A DNA stretch of 6,344 nucleotides from Candidatus Latescibacterota bacterium (lineage in GTDB: Bacteria > JAAXHH01 > JABIQT01), in assembly GCA_018667995.1 (NCBI GenBank), contig JABIQT010000645.1, positions 1 through 6,344 on the forward strand. The letters are read 5' to 3'. This document shows, piece after piece, positions 4,462 through 6,344 of the stretch (position 1 is the stretch's first letter; the number at the start of each line of letters is the position of its first letter). Under the pieces are notes generated by a model. That model was given only the letters and a program-made list of their open reading frames with translations. It had not been told where the DNA came from and ran no database searches. The position numbers were made by a program, and so were the translations under genes.

Positions 4462-6344
4462 TTGTCACTCATTTTCTATAGTGCCCAGAACGGGGATTCA
4501 AAAGCCTACGACGATCTTGTCCTGAGATTTCAGGACTATGCGGTCGGATATGCTTACTCCATATTGAGCGACCTACAGCTGTCCGAAGACGCCGCGCAGG
4601 AGGCGTTTGTGGAAGCCTGGGGACAACTACTGAAGGTATATCATCCAACCACATTCCCGGCGTGGCTTAGAAAGATCATCTTCAAGCACTGCGACCGAAT
4701 CTGCCGCAGACGCCGCGAACCGGTAGTGTCAAATGATGCGTTGTCAGGACTTGCCTCCCGAGATGCGCAACCAGACGGGTATCTCGAAACGAAAGAACTC
4801 CAGCACCAGCTGCGACAGGCCATGGGATTACTACCGAAGCATGAACGGGAGTGCATCCTTCTCTTTTATATGGGTGACCACAGCATGCGTGAGATCGGCA
4901 GTTTTCTCGAGTTGCCCGTCAATACAGTTAAGAGTCGCCTGCATTCAGGAAGGAGGCGACTCCGCGAGGGGATGGTCAACATGGTAGCTGATTATTTACC
5001 GAAACACGCTCCATCAAGAAACAGAGAATTCGCCGCACGAGTGGCAAGCCTCATACAGCCATTTTCGATGCGGACCCCAGAATACATACACGGCCTGATA
5101 ACCTTGGATGGAAACGATGCGTGGATGATCCTACGTGCCTCACTCGCGGGAGATGAGTCCACGGTGTTGCAGCTGTTGAAAAAAGATCCGAATTTGATCC
5201 ATGCGGACTTCTGGTATGAGTCTCCGCTGTCGCTCGCCGTACTTGGAAGCCATCCACACCTGGTGGCGCCCCTCCTTGCTGCAGGGGCAGATCCCGGGAG
5301 ATGTCGATCGCTGGTCATCCGTTGGGACGACCTATTGGACAGATCGTCAGAGAGGGATGATCAGGCGACCTGTGATCTGCTCCTGGATGCCATGAGAGAA
5401 CGATTCAACTATAGCCCGCTGTTTGACTCACTTTCAGGAGCAATACTCATAGAGCCCTCGGACGAGATTAATCGAATCATTGCCGACAGTCCGGAATTAG
5501 CACGTGCGGCTGATGCAACTGGAAATACAGCCATTCATTGGGCCGTGCTATCTCGCCGATTGGACTTGATCCCATTTTTTCTGGCATGCGGAACGGATAT
5601 GGGTGCCCGACGCATCGATGGGCGTTCCGCCCTGGATGTGGCTATCGATTTTTTCCCCGGTGACGGCCATGGTTTCTGGTTTCATCCACACTCCTTTGAC
5701 TTACCCGAGGACGCGAATCTTGATCGTTGGGTCTTCGTGAGGGTTTTAATCTCACAGGGGGCTGTTTACAGCCTCGCTGCAGCAGTAAGCATGGGCGATG
5801 AAGAGCAGGCAGCGGAGATCTTGAGAATCTGCCCTGAGGACGCATCCCTATTGGGCCCCACACACAGAAGTCCTCTGTCGCGAGCTGCACGGGAAGGTCA
5901 CACAAGTCTTGTCCAACTTCTACTTGACCATGGCGCCGATCCAAATCTCCCAGAGATGGATGCTCCTCGCGGCGCCGCGCTCTTCCTCGCTTCCGCACAT
6001 AATCACCTGGACGTGGCCAGGATACTTCTTGATGCCGGCGCAGACCCGAATGCGGAATATGACTCCTCAGGAGCATGTCTTGACATTGTCGGTCACACAA
6101 ACCCCGACTATTGTCATGAGATGAAGAAACTGCTGAAGCAGTATGGAGCCACCGAAGCTGACTGGTGCCTTGAAACAGTGGATTTTGTGTCGGCCATCGG
6201 CACCGAACCGGAAAGACTGATCGACCCCTGGTTTCTGCATCATATGCTGGCAAAAGAAGACGAAGACCTGGTAGACCTTGCTCTGAAAACGGATGCGGAT
6301 TTTCCAATCCGCTTGGCCACTGGCGTGTCGCCAAATGTCGTGAA
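4462..6344 (+). CDS. ECF sigma factor fused to ankyrin repeats (3' end outside window)
   Basis: The frame is open from 4441 to the window edge; about 627 residues are visible from TTG 4462. Sigma-2 spans about residues 8-85, with the -10-recognition segment EDAAQEAFVEAW ending at Trp53, then FPAWLRKII and a basic RRRR (82-85). Sigma-4 spans about 113-171: LRQAMGLLPKHERECILLFY, MREIGSFLELPVNTVKSRL and RRRLREGM, a complete helix-turn-helix for -35 binding. The rest is ankyrin-like: an acidic-hydrophobic linker, a first unit about 219-278 (SPLSLAVLGSHPHLVAPLLA, AGADP), a second about 354-395 (TAIHWAVLSRRLDLIPFFLA, RSALDVAI), and the clearest pair about 467-533 (SPLSRAAREGHTSLVQLLLD, HGADPN; LDVARILLDAGADPN). 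It presumably directs RNA polymerase to a dedicated promoter set, and the ankyrin part may sense a partner. No ATG is usable: the first in-frame ATG lies inside sigma-4. CTG 4453 is the alternative start. Confidence 0.88.
   Translation, partial: MSLIFYSAQNGDSKAYDDLVLRFQDYAVGYAYSILSDLQLSEDAAQEAFVEAWGQLLKVYHPTTFPAWLRKIIFKHCDRICRRRREPVVSNDALSGLASRDAQPDGYLETKELQHQLRQAMGLLPKHERECILLFYMGDHSMREIGSFLELPVNTVKSRLHSGRRRLREGMVNMVADYLPKHAPSRNREFAARVASLIQPFSMRTPEYIHGLITLDGNDAWMILRASLAGDESTVLQLLKKDPNLIHADFWYESPLSLAVLGSHPHLVAPLLAAGADPGRCRSLVIRWDDLLDRSSERDDQATCDLLLDAMRERFNYSPLFDSLSGAILIEPSDEINRIIADSPELARAADATGNTAIHWAVLSRRLDLIPFFLACGTDMGARRIDGRSALDVAIDFFPGDGHGFWFHPHSFDLPEDANLDRWVFVRVLISQGAVYSLAAAVSMGDEEQAAEILRICPEDASLLGPTHRSPLSRAAREGHTSLVQLLLDHGADPNLPEMDAPRGAALFLASAHNHLDVARILLDAGADPNAEYDSSGACLDIVGHTNPDYCHEMKKLLKQYGATEADWCLETVDFVSAIGTEPERLIDPWFLHHMLAKEDEDLVDLALKTDADFPIRLATGVSPNVV

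Noticed and set aside
4287-4481. Plus-strand ORF spanning the end of the DUF1579-like gene and the start of the sigma gene
   Set aside because: It overlaps both neighbours out of frame, has no good ribosome binding site and no recognisable sequence.
5642-6334. Long minus-strand ORF (230 codons) opposite the sigma-ankyrin gene
   Set aside because: Its translation is low-complexity, rich in Arg, Pro and Gln, with no family resemblance, while the plus strand encodes clear ankyrin repeats. It is an antisense shadow.

Overview
This is a bacterial chromosomal window of roughly mid-50s GC by eye. Genes are compact and mostly carry clear Shine-Dalgarno sites. The lineage cannot be assigned from the sequence. 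The mix of single-domain stress or detoxification-type families (VOC, DinB-like, DUF1579-like, DUF5990-like), ankyrin proteins and an ECF sigma factor with a long C-terminal extension is typical of environmental bacteria with expanded paralogous families. No tRNA, rRNA, transposase, CRISPR array or phage gene was seen.

Layout: (i) 1-775, plus strand: the C-terminal part of an AlkA-type DNA-3-methyladenine glycosylase, then a perfect stem-loop, then a four-helix membrane protein of unknown function. (ii) 843-1226, plus strand: a VOC (glyoxalase-fold) protein, converging with a 4-nt gap on (iii) a minus-strand pair, 2894-1231, made of an ankyrin-repeat protein followed by a DUF5990-like protein 47 nt downstream, probably co-transcribed. 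(iv) A 251-nt divergent intergenic region. (v) 3146-4300, plus strand: a DinB-like four-helix-bundle protein and a DUF1579-like protein. (vi) 4462 to the right edge, plus strand: an ECF sigma factor whose sigma-4 domain runs directly into a long ankyrin-repeat region. This gene is open at the window edge and has no plausible ATG start.

The sigma-ankyrin fusion is the most notable item. It has a full sigma-2/sigma-4 core and at least 450 further residues with recognisable ankyrin units. No anti-sigma factor is visible in the window, so the ankyrin extension is a candidate built-in sensor or inhibitor. The small enzyme-like genes beside it are possible regulon members, but the sequence alone does not prove that.
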